A stretch of 64,000 nucleotides of DNA from Variovorax sp. DXTD-1 (GCF_003984625.1 NZ_RWKH01000019.1:1-64000), one strand, 5' to 3'. Shown: positions 38,435 through 49,597, numbered from the stretch's first letter. Notes: a model not told the origin generated them from the letters alone. A program made the numbers and translations.

Positions 38435-38911
38435 ATGAGCGATGCACGCGTTTCGATCCAGACAGCCGATTTCGACCTGGGACAGGAGGTTGCCGCGTTG
38501 CGTGCCGGCGACAAACGCGTGGGCGCGGTGTGCAGTTTTGTCGGCACGGTCAGGGATCGCAACGACGGCAGCAACATCGCATCGATGGAGCTGGAGCACT
38601 ACCCCGGCATGACCGAGAAGGCCATCGAGGCCATGATCGACGAGGCGCACAAGCGTTTCGATATCTTGGATGCACGGGTCATCCATCGCGTGGGCCTGCT
38701 GCAGCCGCTCGACCAGATCATGATGGTGGCGGTGGTGTCAGCCCACCGCGGCCAGAGCTTCGAGGCCTGCGAGTTTCTGATGGACTACCTGAAGACGCAG
38801 GCGCCGTTCTGGAAGAAGGAACAGACGCCTGAAGGCGCGCGTTGGGTGGATGCGCGCGTGAGCGATGACGCGGCATTGGCGCGCTGGGGTATTACCGCCA
38901 ACAACGCCTGA
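38435..38911 (+). CDS. moaE: Molybdopterin synthase large subunit MoaE
   Basis: The 158-residue catalytic subunit converts precursor Z to molybdopterin. The signature segments are VGAVCSFVGTVRD, ELEHYPGMTEKAIEAM, VIHRVGLLQPLDQIMMVAVVSAHR and the Lys-containing YLKTQAPFWKKEQTP. ATG at 38435 is set by the usual N-terminus; the frame continues upstream without family features. It has its own leader, separated from moaD by the DapA-family gene. A palindromic repeat follows its stop. Confidence 0.95.
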   Translation: MSDARVSIQTADFDLGQEVAALRAGDKRVGAVCSFVGTVRDRNDGSNIASMELEHYPGMTEKAIEAMIDEAHKRFDILDARVIHRVGLLQPLDQIMMVAVVSAHRGQSFEACEFLMDYLKTQAPFWKKEQTPEGARWVDARVSDDAALARWGITANNA

Positions 38912-38917
38912 TCTTTT

Positions 38918-39025
38918 CCCTCTCCCTCTGGGAGAGGGCAGGGTGAGGGCAAGCGGCCCTGGTTGAGCGCCGCGCCTCATCGGCGGCACATGCCCTCACC
39001 CCAACCCTCTCCCAGAGGGAGAGGG
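38918..39025. repeat. REP-like inverted repeat with nested palindromes
   Basis: A 34-bp arm (38918-38951) recurs inverted at 38991-39025 with one indel and one mismatch. Each arm itself contains CCCTCTCCC facing GGGAGAGGG. The central ~40 bp is spacer. It lies between the convergent moaE and a Bug-type gene, where it can form a long stem. The layout matches GC-rich intergenic repeats that recur in Burkholderiales genomes. Confidence 0.85.
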
Positions 39026-39036
39026 GGCAAGAGCGG

Positions 39037-40032
39037 TCAAAGAGGCTTGAACCCGCTCGACTGAATGATCCGTTCCCAAGTCTGCGTATAGCTGCGCACG
39101 CGGCCCGCAAACTGCCCTTGCGGCTCGTACGCCACGGTGAGCCCCATCGTGGTCAGCTTCTGCTTCACGTCGGGCATGGCCAGCACCTTCTGCAGCGCCT
39201 CGCCGTACTTGTCGATGATCGGCTGCGGCGTGCCCACGGGTGCGAAGATGCCGTAGTAGGGCAGGTCTTCCAGGTTCGAGAAGCCCAGTTCGGTGAAGGT
39301 CGGCACGTTCGGCAGCACGGCCTGGCGCTTGGCGCCGATAGAGGCGACGATGCGCACCTTGCCCGCCTTGTGGTTCTCGATGAAGTCGGGCACCGAGGCA
39401 ATGCCCGCGGTGATCTGGTTGCCCAGCATGTCCGCCGTCATCGGCGCACTGCCGCGGTAGGGCGCGGGCTGCACGTCGATCTTGTATTTGTCCGAGATCA
39501 TCTTCACCAGGAACTCGGGAATCGAGGCCGGCGCCGGGATGCCGATGGTTTCCTTGCCGCCGCGCTGGGTGCGGATCCACTTCACGTACTCATCAATGCT
39601 CTTGGCCGGCGTGCCGCCCGACACTGCGAGCACGTTGGCGAAAGTGGCGAAGCCGGCCACGGGCACGAAGTCGGTTGCCGGGTTGAAGCCCGGGTTCTTG
39701 ACCACCTGCGGCAGGATGGAAATCGAGTGGTCGTGCGAAAGGAACAGCGTATGGCCGTCGGCCGGGGCCGCCTTGAGCGCCTGGGCTGCAATTTGCCCGC
39801 CCGCGCCGGCGCGGTTTTCGACCACCACCGGCACGCCCAATACGTCCTTGAGTTTTTCGCCCAGCGTGCGTGCAATGGCGTCCGTGCCCGCGCCGGCCGG
39901 AAAGCCGACCAGGATGCGGACGGGCGTGCCTTGCGCCTGCGCAACGCCTGCGAGGCCCATGGCCGCTACAAAGAGACCGACGCCGAGCGCCCGGCGAACC
40001 GGATGAGGGCGCTGCTGCATTGAAAAAACCAT
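39037..40032 (-). CDS. Bug-family tripartite-tricarboxylate-type binding protein
   Basis: The 331-residue periplasmic solute-binding protein has a signal peptide (RRALGVGLFVAAMGLAGVAQAQ). The mature part has PVRILVGFPAGAGTDAIARTLGEKL, VENRAGAGGQIAAQALKAAPADGHTLFL and FVPVAGFATFANVLAV, the Bug/TctC layout. No TctA/TctB membrane partners are adjacent, so it is one of the many orphan Bug proteins of this bacterial group. ATG at 40032 is preceded by TGGAG. The ligand is unknown. Confidence 0.9.
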   Translation of the reverse strand: MVFSMQQRPHPVRRALGVGLFVAAMGLAGVAQAQGTPVRILVGFPAGAGTDAIARTLGEKLKDVLGVPVVVENRAGAGGQIAAQALKAAPADGHTLFLSHDHSISILPQVVKNPGFNPATDFVPVAGFATFANVLAVSGGTPAKSIDEYVKWIRTQRGGKETIGIPAPASIPEFLVKMISDKYKIDVQPAPYRGSAPMTADMLGNQITAGIASVPDFIENHKAGKVRIVASIGAKRQAVLPNVPTFTELGFSNLEDLPYYGIFAPVGTPQPIIDKYGEALQKVLAMPDVKQKLTTMGLTVAYEPQGQFAGRVRSYTQTWERIIQSSGFKPL

Positions 40033-40095
40033 GATCGACTCCATTCGAAAAATGACGAGGCACAGTGCAATAGCCGTGCCCGATGCGCCGGACAT

Positions 40096-40123
40096 CTTGA
40101 ATCGCGCCCGAACAGTCCTATTT
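40096..40123 (+). promoter_or_regulatory. Candidate sigma-32 (heat-shock) promoter of clpB
   Basis: CTTGAA (40096-40101) and TCCTATTT (40116-40123) are 14 bases apart. This resembles the RpoH consensus CTTGAA-N13-15-CCCCATTT. It lies 20-47 bases before clpB, a classical heat-shock gene. Confidence 0.55.
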
Positions 40124-40142
40124 TGAGTGCAGGAATACCACC

Positions 40143-42764
<2,622 letters not shown>

Positions 42765-42770
42765 AGTCGG

Positions 42771-43112
42771 ATGATGAACTTCATTTTTCGCGTCATTCTT
42801 CTGCTCCTGGGGTTGGTTTTCGCGGCCAGCCTGGCGGTCGCGGTCACATTGCTGGCTGCTGTGTGGGGCGTGCGCTACGCCTGGGGCCGGATCACGGGCA
42901 AGCCCGTGACGCCCTGGATGGCCTCGATGGGCGGGCGCTTCAACCCGCGTTCGGGCTTCGAGCGTTTTCGCAATGCGGCAAAGCCGGCCGAACCCAACGC
43001 TGCGGACGTGGCCAATGCGCGTGCGCGCGGCGAGTCGGTGCGCAGCCCGCTCTCGCTGCGCCCGGCCGGCGATGTGACCGACGTGCGGGCCCGGCCTGCT
43101 CGCGGCGAGTAA
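42771..43112 (+). CDS. Small single-pass membrane protein, unknown
   Basis: The 113-residue protein has one long N-terminal hydrophobic segment (FRVILLLLGLVFAASLAVAVTLLAAVW, broken here by Arg3). The rest is polar and rich in Arg, Ala and Pro: GRITGKPVTPWMASMGGRFNPRSGF and a disordered tail. It starts 6 bases after clpB, so it is probably co-transcribed and heat-induced. Two ATGs in a row (42771, 42774) are possible starts. No family is recognised. Confidence 0.7.
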   Translation: MMNFIFRVILLLLGLVFAASLAVAVTLLAAVWGVRYAWGRITGKPVTPWMASMGGRFNPRSGFERFRNAAKPAEPNAADVANARARGESVRSPLSLRPAGDVTDVRARPARGE

Positions 43113-43156
43113 GCACGCCGCGGTCTTCGAGCGCGTTTGAAGGCACACTTGCCTTC

Positions 43157-43564
43157 ATGCTCCGCCCACCCATCCTGATCGACCCCGACGAGATCGAGAT
43201 CAGCGCCATCCGGGCGCAGGGCGCGGGTGGGCAGAACGTCAACAAGGTGTCGAGCGCGGTGCACCTGCGCTATGACATCCACGCGAGTTCCCTGCCCGCC
43301 GACGTGAAGGAGCGGCTGCTCGCGCTGCGCGACAGCCGCATCACGCAGGAGGGCGTTTTTGTGCTGAAGGCGCAGCAGCACCGCACGCAGGAGATGAACC
43401 GCGCCGACGCGCTGGCGCGCCTGCAAGCCGTGGTCGACAGCGTGGCCGTGCCGCCGCGCGTGCGGCGCCCCACCAAGCCCACTTACGGCTCGAAGCAGCG
43501 CCGGCTCGAAGGCAAGAGCCAACGCTCGCAGATCAAGAACCTGCGCGGGCCGGTGCGGGACTGA
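43157..43564 (+). CDS. arfB: Alternative ribosome-rescue factor ArfB (YaeJ)
   Basis: The 135-residue peptidyl-tRNA hydrolase releases nascent chains from stalled ribosomes without a stop codon. The catalytic GGQ lies in RAQGAGGQNVNKVSSAVHLR. A basic C-terminal tail (YGSKQRRLEGKSQRSQIKNLRGPVRD, split here into two parts in reading: YGSKQRRLEGK and SQRSQIKNLRG) would enter the mRNA channel. It is class I release-factor-like but lacks the codon-recognition domain. ATG at 43157 fits the known length. Confidence 0.94.
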   Translation: MLRPPILIDPDEIEISAIRAQGAGGQNVNKVSSAVHLRYDIHASSLPADVKERLLALRDSRITQEGVFVLKAQQHRTQEMNRADALARLQAVVDSVAVPPRVRRPTKPTYGSKQRRLEGKSQRSQIKNLRGPVRD

Positions 43565-43613
43565 CTAAGGCCCCGCTAAGCTGGCGGACCCAGTCGCAAG
43601 CACAATAGGCGCC

Positions 43614-44183
43614 ATGAGAGCCCTCTTTTGCCGCGCCTTGCCGGCTTTCCTGCTTGCCCTGGGCGCACTGGCCCTGGCGGGGTGCGGGCCAGCCTCCGAA
43701 GGCAGCCCGGCTGCAACCGGCGCGGTGCAGGAGCTCAAATGGGAAGAGCTCGTTCCCAAGGACTGGGACCCGACCAGGCGCTACCGCAACATCAGCCTGG
43801 AATCGCTGCGCGACAACGATCCGCGCGCGGTGCAGATGCTCGATGAGATGCGCGCCGTCTGGGACAACGCGCCGGTCAACGTGGCGCTCGACGGCACCGC
43901 CGCGCGGCTTTCTGGCTTTGTGGTGCCGCTGGACAACACGCAGGGCGGCATTCGCGAGTTTTTGCTGGTGCCTTACTTCGGCGCCTGCATCCACACCCCG
44001 CCGCCGCCCGCCAACCAGATCGTGCACGTGGTCGCGGCCGATACGGTGAAGGGCCTGCACGCGATGGACACGGTGCGCGTCAGCGGGCTGCTCAAGGCGG
44101 CGCGGTATTCCTCGGCGGACATGGGCGTGAGCGGCTACGAGATCAAGTCGGCTTCGGTCGAGCCCCTTGTCGCGGCGCGCTGA
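43614..44183 (+). CDS. DUF3299 lipoprotein
   Basis: The 189-residue protein has a lipoprotein signal (ALALAGC). The mature part has LKWEELVPKDWDP, ARLSGFVVPLDN, then LLVPYFGACIHTPPPPANQIVHV, which is the DUF3299 signature with conserved Cys and His. The function is unknown; DUF3299 proteins are often near ABC-type export genes, which are not seen here. A CACAAT box lies 20 bases before the ATG. It is convergent with the LysR remnant. Confidence 0.85.
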   Translation: MRALFCRALPAFLLALGALALAGCGPASEGSPAATGAVQELKWEELVPKDWDPTRRYRNISLESLRDNDPRAVQMLDEMRAVWDNAPVNVALDGTAARLSGFVVPLDNTQGGIREFLLVPYFGACIHTPPPPANQIVHVVAADTVKGLHAMDTVRVSGLLKAARYSSADMGVSGYEIKSASVEPLVAAR

Positions 44184-44189
44184 GCCTCG

Positions 44190-44455
44190 TCAGCCCATGC
44201 GCCGCGAAACAAAATCCGGAAACGAAGTGATCTGCGCCGATAGCTGGGTGTTGCGGTAGCACACCGCGCTGACCCGCCGGCACACGTCGACCTTTCCTTG
44301 GCCAGCACCTGCACCAGCGCATCGCTTGCGTGGTCGGCGCCGGTCATGAAATCCGACAGGCAGACGATGCCCGTACCCGCCAGGGCGAGCTGGCGCAGCG
44401 TTTCGCCGCTCGATGCGGCGAGCGCAGGCGTGATGGTCCATGTCGGTGCGGCGCT
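44190..44455 (-). pseudogene. LysR-family regulator remnant (C-terminal end, frameshifted)
   Basis: Only the last ~85 residues of a LysR effector domain can be read. TWTITPALAASSGETLRQL and ALAGTGIVCLSDFM, continuing to VQVLAKE, lie in one frame (about 44455-44294). Then the frame shifts by one, to VDVCRRVSAVCYRNTQLSAQITSF and DFVSRRMG ending at 44190. No HTH part exists nearby; the space is taken by the SulP gene. A single indel plus 5' loss indicates a degraded gene. Confidence 0.75.
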
Positions 44456-46194
44456 CAAGCAGGCGCAGCGTCGCGCTGATCCGGCGTGGGCAGCGGAGCT
44501 TCGGCGGGCCGGGTCAGCGCCGCCAGTGCCTCTGAATCGGTGCGGTAGCTGAAAAGCATCGGCCCGGGCGCGAGCAGTCCGGCGCGCTCCAGCACCTGCA
44601 TGGCAGGCAGCTTCAGCCCGCTCAGATGCAGCCTCACGCCCTTGGCTTCCATCATTCGCCGGATGGAGCCGAACACCTCGGCCCCGGTGATGTCGATGCG
44701 ATTGATAGGCTGGGCGAAGAGGCACACGTCCGTCAGGTCAGGCCGCTCGGCCAGCGCGACCGTGAGCGCGCGCTCGAGCGTGGAGGCCGATGCGAAGTCG
44801 AGCTCGGCATCCATGCGCAGCGCGTACAGATGCGGCGCCAGGGGCGGCAGCTTCCAGAGGTTGCGGTCGCGCAGGCTGCCGTCGGGGTGCAGGCCCACTT
44901 CGATGATGCGCGGATGCAGGTGGCGGTACATGTAGTGCGCCAGGCTCGCGAGCAGCCCGCCCAGCACGCCCCAGTAGATGCTGGGCGCCGTGGCAATCGT
45001 CAGCACGAAGGTGCCGAACGCAATGCCCGCCTCGATGCGCGACACGCGCCATAGTGCAACAAAACTCGCCGGCTTGACCAGCCCGAGAATGGCCGTGACC
45101 ACCACCGCCGCCAGCACCGCCTGCGGCACGTGATAGAGCAGCGGCATCAGCCAAAGCAGCGCGCCGGCCACCACCACCACGCTGAACAGAGTCGCCCAGC
45201 CGGTCTGCGCGCCCGCGTACAGCGTGATGGCCGAGCGCGAGAACGACGAGCTGGTGGGAAAGGAGCCTGAGAAGCCCGAGGCCAGCTTGGCCAGGCCTTG
45301 GCCGATGAGGTCCTGGTTCTCGTTCCAGAGCGTGCCCGCGCGTGCGTTGTCGACCTTGGCGCTCGATGCGGTCTCGAGAAAGCTCACCAGCGTGATCATC
45401 AGCGCCGGCAGCACGAGTGCGCCGAGCGTTGCTGGCGGCAGCATCCCCGGCCAATAGAACGAAGGCAGGCCCGAAGGCAGGCTGCCCACCACCGCGCCGC
45501 CGCGCAATGCGTAGTTGAGCGCCCAGCTGATGGCCGCGGCTCCAGCCACCAGCGCCATGGTGGTAGGGAAACGCGGCGCCAGGCGCTTGCCGAGCCACAG
45601 CACCGCAATGCTGCCGAGCCCGAAGGCCACGGCCACCAGGTCAGGCGGCGGGCCACCCCGCAGCACCTGCGGAATGGTGCGCCCGGTGAAGCCCAGCAGC
45701 GCCGGCAATTGCGAAATGGCGATGAGCACCGCGGCACCTTGCGTAAAGCCGATCAGCACCGGTGAATTCACCAGCCGCAGCAGCCAGCCGAAACGCCCGG
45801 CGCCCAGCACGACCTGGATGGCACCCGAAATCAATGTGAGCCACACCGCCATCGCCACCCATTCGGAGCTGCCGGGCACCGCCAGCGGCGCGAGCGATGC
45901 GCCCACCAGCAGGCTCGTGAGCGCCGTGGGCCCGACCGACAGCCGCTGCGACGAACTGAAGATCACCGCAACAAGGGCCGGGAAGAGTGCCGCGTACACG
46001 CCGGTGACCAGCGGCATGCCCGCCAGCGCGGCGTAAGCCACGCCTTGGGGAATGACCATCAGCGCCACGGTAATGCCCGCCATGGCCTCGTTGCGCAGCA
46101 GCGCAGCCGAGGGGCGCGGCCAGGCAAGGCAGGGAACCCAGCGCGAGAGGCGTTGGCGCAGGGAAGAAGAAGAGGGGGAGGCTGCCGGATTCAT
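44455..46194 (-). CDS. SulP/SLC26-family anion transporter with STAS domain
   Basis: The 579-residue inner-membrane carrier has 10-14 membrane segments in its first ~440 residues, including AGITVALMVIPQGVAYAALAGMPLVTGVYAALFPALV and FLETASSAKVDNARAGTLWNENQDLIGQG. The STAS domain (about 455-560) has RIDITGAEVFGSIRRMMEAKGVRLHLSGLK. Substrate may be sulfate, bicarbonate, or a carboxylate; the sequence alone does not tell. It directly borders the LysR remnant. Confidence 0.92.
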   Translation of the reverse strand: MNPAASPSSSSLRQRLSRWVPCLAWPRPSAALLRNEAMAGITVALMVIPQGVAYAALAGMPLVTGVYAALFPALVAVIFSSSQRLSVGPTALTSLLVGASLAPLAVPGSSEWVAMAVWLTLISGAIQVVLGAGRFGWLLRLVNSPVLIGFTQGAAVLIAISQLPALLGFTGRTIPQVLRGGPPPDLVAVAFGLGSIAVLWLGKRLAPRFPTTMALVAGAAAISWALNYALRGGAVVGSLPSGLPSFYWPGMLPPATLGALVLPALMITLVSFLETASSAKVDNARAGTLWNENQDLIGQGLAKLASGFSGSFPTSSSFSRSAITLYAGAQTGWATLFSVVVVAGALLWLMPLLYHVPQAVLAAVVVTAILGLVKPASFVALWRVSRIEAGIAFGTFVLTIATAPSIYWGVLGGLLASLAHYMYRHLHPRIIEVGLHPDGSLRDRNLWKLPPLAPHLYALRMDAELDFASASTLERALTVALAERPDLTDVCLFAQPINRIDITGAEVFGSIRRMMEAKGVRLHLSGLKLPAMQVLERAGLLAPGPMLFSYRTDSEALAALTRPAEAPLPTPDQRDAAPA

Positions 46195-46261
46195 GAATAA
46201 GGAGGGGCACTCTGTTCCGGCGCCAGCTTACCCCCGGCGCCGTGCGCGGCAGCCGATAGCG

Positions 46262-47470
46262 CTAGGCCTTGCGAAAGAGCAGCACCGAGTTGGTTCCGCC
46301 GAAAGCGAACGAGTTGCTGATGGCGGCCTGGAGTTCAGGCGCGGCGGTTTCGCCTGGCTTGAGCAGATTCAGGCTGCAAGCGGGATCGATCTCGCTGCAG
46401 TGCGCGTTGGGCGGCAACTGGTGCCGATGCAGCGCAAGCACGGTGATGACGGCCTCGACCGCACCGGCAGCGCCGAGCATGTGTCCGTGCAGCGCCTTGG
46501 TGGAGCTGACGCGCAGATGTTCAAGGTCGTCGCCCCAGACCTCCGCGAGCGCATTGCGCTCGACCACGTCGCCGATGCGAGTGGCCGTGCCGTGCGCGTT
46601 GCAGTACCCCACATCGCGCGGCTGCAGGCCGGCCTGGCGCAGGGCGGCGCGCAATGCGCGGGCCTGCCCGGGTGCGTCGGGCTTGGTGAGGTGCGTTGCG
46701 TCGCTGCTGAGGCCCCAGCCCGCGAGCGTGGCGTAGCTGCGGGCGCCGCGGCGGCGGGCGCGCTCGGCCGATTCGAGCACGATGAACGCCGCGCCCTCGC
46801 CGAGCGCAAACCCGTTGCGGTCGGCCGCGAAAGGGCGCACGGCGCCGGCTGCTTCACCGGGCTGGAAGGTGGCCAGCGTCTGCATGGCCTGCCATGCCAG
46901 CACCACCCCCGGCACGATGAGCGCCTCGCTGCCGCCGGCAATGGCCAGGTCGACTTCGCCGCGTTGAATGGCCTTGGCAGCTTCGGCAATGGCCACCGAC
47001 GACGAGGCGCAGGCGACCGAATAGGTGAGCACCGGCCCCTGCACGCCGTAGCGCATGGCCACGTGGGCCGCGGGAGCGTTGGGCATGAAAGCCGGAATGG
47101 TGAGCGGCGGCACGCGCATGCCGCCGCGGTAGGCCGCCTCGAGCGCAGCAGCGCCGCCCATGCCGCAGCCCGCGTAGACGCCTATGCGCTCCGGGTCGGT
47201 ATCTGCCCGATCGAAGCCTGCATCCTGCAGCGCAAGGTCGGCGGCCGCCACCGCAAGCTGGCTGACCCGGTCGACGCCGGCGAGCTGCAGCTTGGTGAAC
47301 CAGCGTGTTTCGTCGAAAGCCACGGTGGCCGCGGCGGCCGGCTTGGGCAGGTCGGGAAAGATCGGGCGGATGGCCGACTGGCCATCGAGCAGCGCCTGGA
47401 ACAGCGCATCGGGCTCGCTGCCGAGCGGCGCCATGACGCCCAGGCCGGTAACGCAGACCTCGTGGTTCAC
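46262..47470 (-). CDS. Beta-ketoacyl-ACP synthase (KAS I/II type)
   Basis: The 402-residue thiolase-fold condensing enzyme has the full Cys-His-His triad: VACASSSVAIAEA (Cys), NAHGTATRIGD (His) and STKALHGHMLGAAGA (His). FAFGGTNSVLL closes the family pattern. It starts with GTG, overlapping the ACP gene by 4 bases. The pair ACP + KAS without other fatty-acid genes suggests a dedicated, non-primary lipid or polyketide product rather than bulk fatty acid synthesis. Confidence 0.92.
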   Translation of the reverse strand: MNHEVCVTGLGVMAPLGSEPDALFQALLDGQSAIRPIFPDLPKPAAAATVAFDETRWFTKLQLAGVDRVSQLAVAAADLALQDAGFDRADTDPERIGVYAGCGMGGAAALEAAYRGGMRVPPLTIPAFMPNAPAAHVAMRYGVQGPVLTYSVACASSSVAIAEAAKAIQRGEVDLAIAGGSEALIVPGVVLAWQAMQTLATFQPGEAAGAVRPFAADRNGFALGEGAAFIVLESAERARRRGARSYATLAGWGLSSDATHLTKPDAPGQARALRAALRQAGLQPRDVGYCNAHGTATRIGDVVERNALAEVWGDDLEHLRVSSTKALHGHMLGAAGAVEAVITVLALHRHQLPPNAHCSEIDPACSLNLLKPGETAAPELQAAISNSFAFGGTNSVLLFRKA

Positions 47471-47709
47471 GCTGCCTTCGCGGCCCTGACCTTGTCGACG
47501 AGCAACGCCAGTTCGCCCAGCGTGTCGATGTTCGCGTCGTCGTCGGGCATGGTGATGCCGAAGTGATCTTCAATGGCGAACAGGAACTCGGCCAATGCGA
47601 GCGAGTCGAGTCCGCCGGTTTCGCGCATCGATGCGTTGGGGTCGAGCTTCGACGGTTCGATACCGTACTTCTCGTGGATCAGGTCCTGCAATTCCTTCAG
47701 CGAACTCAT
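47467..47709 (-). CDS. Acyl carrier protein
   Basis: The 80-residue ACP has the phosphopantetheine serine in GGLDSLALAEFLFAIEDHFGI. Helices and acidic surface (MPDDDANIDTLGELALLVD) are normal. The motif is LDSL rather than ADSL/LDSV of the main AcpP, so it is likely a specialised ACP. ATG at 47709; frame open to 47754 without family sequence. It is coupled to the ketosynthase. Confidence 0.92.
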   Translation of the reverse strand: MSSLKELQDLIHEKYGIEPSKLDPNASMRETGGLDSLALAEFLFAIEDHFGITMPDDDANIDTLGELALLVDKVRAAKAA

Positions 47710-47803
47710 CGTGCGATGCCTGTTGTCGTGTGCCGGTCGCTGATCGATCGCCACCCCTCAGGGTGCTCCGTGGGATCGACCCCTTCCTCGCTCGGCTTGT
47801 GGG

Positions 47804-48520
47804 TCAGTGATGGCCAATGATATCCGCTCCCACCAAAGTGTTCGGCCGGTTCCGGTACTCCGGGCGCCAGCGCAAAGAGGGGATCGCGAAGGCCGTTCCC
47901 AGCAACGCGCCGGCCACTGCGTCGAGCACCACGTGCTGCTTGACGGCCAGCGTCGAGTAGGCGATGGCAGCAAACCAGATCCAGTTGGCCACACGCAGAA
48001 AGACCGGCGTGCGCGCCTCGCGTAGCACGTGGTCCAGGCGTATGGCCGTGAAGATGGCTACGGCCACATGCATCGAGGGGCAGGCGTTGCCCGCGGCATC
48101 CACGCCCTGCAGCATCGCAAAGCCCGGGTAGCCTGACACGTCGATGGTGAGCGGCGGTATTTGCGTGGGCCAGAAATAGAAGAGGCCCAGGCCCGTGATG
48201 CACAACGCGCCGATCCAGAGCCCGTAGACCACCAGCTCCCGAAAGCCCAGTTGCAGACCGGGCGCAACGCCGACATAGAACCAGAGCGAGAGGTAGGCGC
48301 CCAGCGTGTAGGGCTGGAACGGAATCAGGTGGTCCAACGCCGTGAGTGGCATCACCGTGACCGGGTACGCCGGGTTGCGTAGCAGGTGGAAATAGCCGAT
48401 GAAGAAGAGCCAGGTGAAGGCCGTGGTGCCGATCGCCTTGAGCCAGAAGAGGGAGCGGATGCGCTCGCCGACGTCTGCGGTCCAGGTCAGGGGTCGATGC
48501 GATCGGGAAATGGGCGCCAT
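47804..48520 (-). CDS. PAP2-family membrane phosphatase/phosphotransferase
   Basis: The 238-residue integral membrane protein has about six membrane segments. The phosphatase core is seen as NACPSMHVAVAIFTAIR (motif with His) and YSTLAVKQHVVLDAVAGALLG (His-x3-Asp). The first classical motif (K-x6-RP) is not evident, as in inositolphosphotransferase-like relatives. It lies 94 bases upstream of the ACP gene on the same strand. The start is uncertain; ATG at 48586 is also in frame. Confidence 0.8.
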   Translation of the reverse strand: MAPISRSHRPLTWTADVGERIRSLFWLKAIGTTAFTWLFFIGYFHLLRNPAYPVTVMPLTALDHLIPFQPYTLGAYLSLWFYVGVAPGLQLGFRELVVYGLWIGALCITGLGLFYFWPTQIPPLTIDVSGYPGFAMLQGVDAAGNACPSMHVAVAIFTAIRLDHVLREARTPVFLRVANWIWFAAIAYSTLAVKQHVVLDAVAGALLGTAFAIPSLRWRPEYRNRPNTLVGADIIGHH

Positions 48521-48612
48521 GGGGCAGGTCGGTCGGGTCCGTGGTTTCTTGAGCCCGCCGATCTTGCCAGAGCGGCATGACGGCACTGTGCGATTGCAGC
48601 GGTTTCAGGACG

Positions 48613-49509
48613 TCAGGCGAGCGCGGCCGATCGCTTGCGGTGCTGGAACGAGGTCGGCGAGCGCCCCGTGGCTGCCTTGAACATGGCGCAGAACGCGCTA
48701 TCGGTGGCATATCCGCTGGCGGCCGCCACCTGGCTCACCGCCATGCCGCGCGCCAGCAGCGGCAGCGCATGCGCCATCACAGCCTGCTGCCGCCACTGCT
48801 GCCAGCTCATGCCGAGCTGGTTGCGAAAGAGCCGCGCCACCGTGCGCTCGCTGGCGCCGATGGCGGCGGCGCGCTCGGCCAGCGTGGCCCGGTCGGCGGG
48901 GTTGCGCAGCAGCGCTTCGCAGAGCTGGCGCAGCCGCTTGTCGGTGGGCAGCGGCACGTCGATGCGTATCTGGGTGGCACGCTCCAGTTCGTCGACCAGC
49001 AGCGGGGCGATCATGCGTTCGCGTTGCGGCGCATGCGGATCGGCAGGCGGCAGTCCGTCGGGCGTGGTGTCGAGCGCGAGCATCAGCGCGCGCAACAAGG
49101 GACTGATTTCGAGCACCTCGCACTTCTCCCACGGCGGGCCGAGCCAGGCGTGGAGGTACACGGTGCGCAGCTCGGCGTCCTCGATCAGCATGATGCTGTG
49201 CGGCATGTTGGCAGGCACCCAGACCGCGCGGGAGGGTGGCACGATGTAGCTGCCGTCCTGTGTGCTGAGCCGGATCACGCCGCGGGTCGAAAAGGTGAGC
49301 TGCGGCCAGGGGTGCTGGTGCAGTTCGACGAAGGTGTCTGCGCTCAGGAAATGTTCCTTGGCGCGCAGCGGACGCACCGCGTCGGGCGCGTAGAGGTGCG
49401 GCGTGAGCGAGGCGACACTGGTGACCGGGGCCACGTTCGGGCCGCGTGGCTTGGCGGCGCGCGGGCTCGTGGAATCGGTTGAAAAAGAGGTGGAAACGGC
49501 GCTTGGCAT
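48613..49509 (-). CDS. AraC-family transcriptional regulator
   Basis: The 298-residue protein has an N-terminal cupin-like domain with FVELHQHPWPQLTFSTRGVIRL and VPANMPHSIML. The C-terminal double-HTH has LAERAAAIGASERTVARLFRNQLGMSWQQWRQQ and VSQVAAASGYATDSAFCAMFKAATGRSP. It is divergent from an MFS gene 88 bases away, so it probably regulates that transporter. A ligand cannot be inferred. Confidence 0.93.
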   Translation of the reverse strand: MPSAVSTSFSTDSTSPRAAKPRGPNVAPVTSVASLTPHLYAPDAVRPLRAKEHFLSADTFVELHQHPWPQLTFSTRGVIRLSTQDGSYIVPPSRAVWVPANMPHSIMLIEDAELRTVYLHAWLGPPWEKCEVLEISPLLRALMLALDTTPDGLPPADPHAPQRERMIAPLLVDELERATQIRIDVPLPTDKRLRQLCEALLRNPADRATLAERAAAIGASERTVARLFRNQLGMSWQQWRQQAVMAHALPLLARGMAVSQVAAASGYATDSAFCAMFKAATGRSPTSFQHRKRSAALA

Positions 49510-49597
49510 AGTTTCGACAAATGTTGTCGCTGTATCGCCATTCTGCCGCGACCTGCAGGCATAGCATCGGTGCCTGCACGGTTTTTTGTAGCAATCC

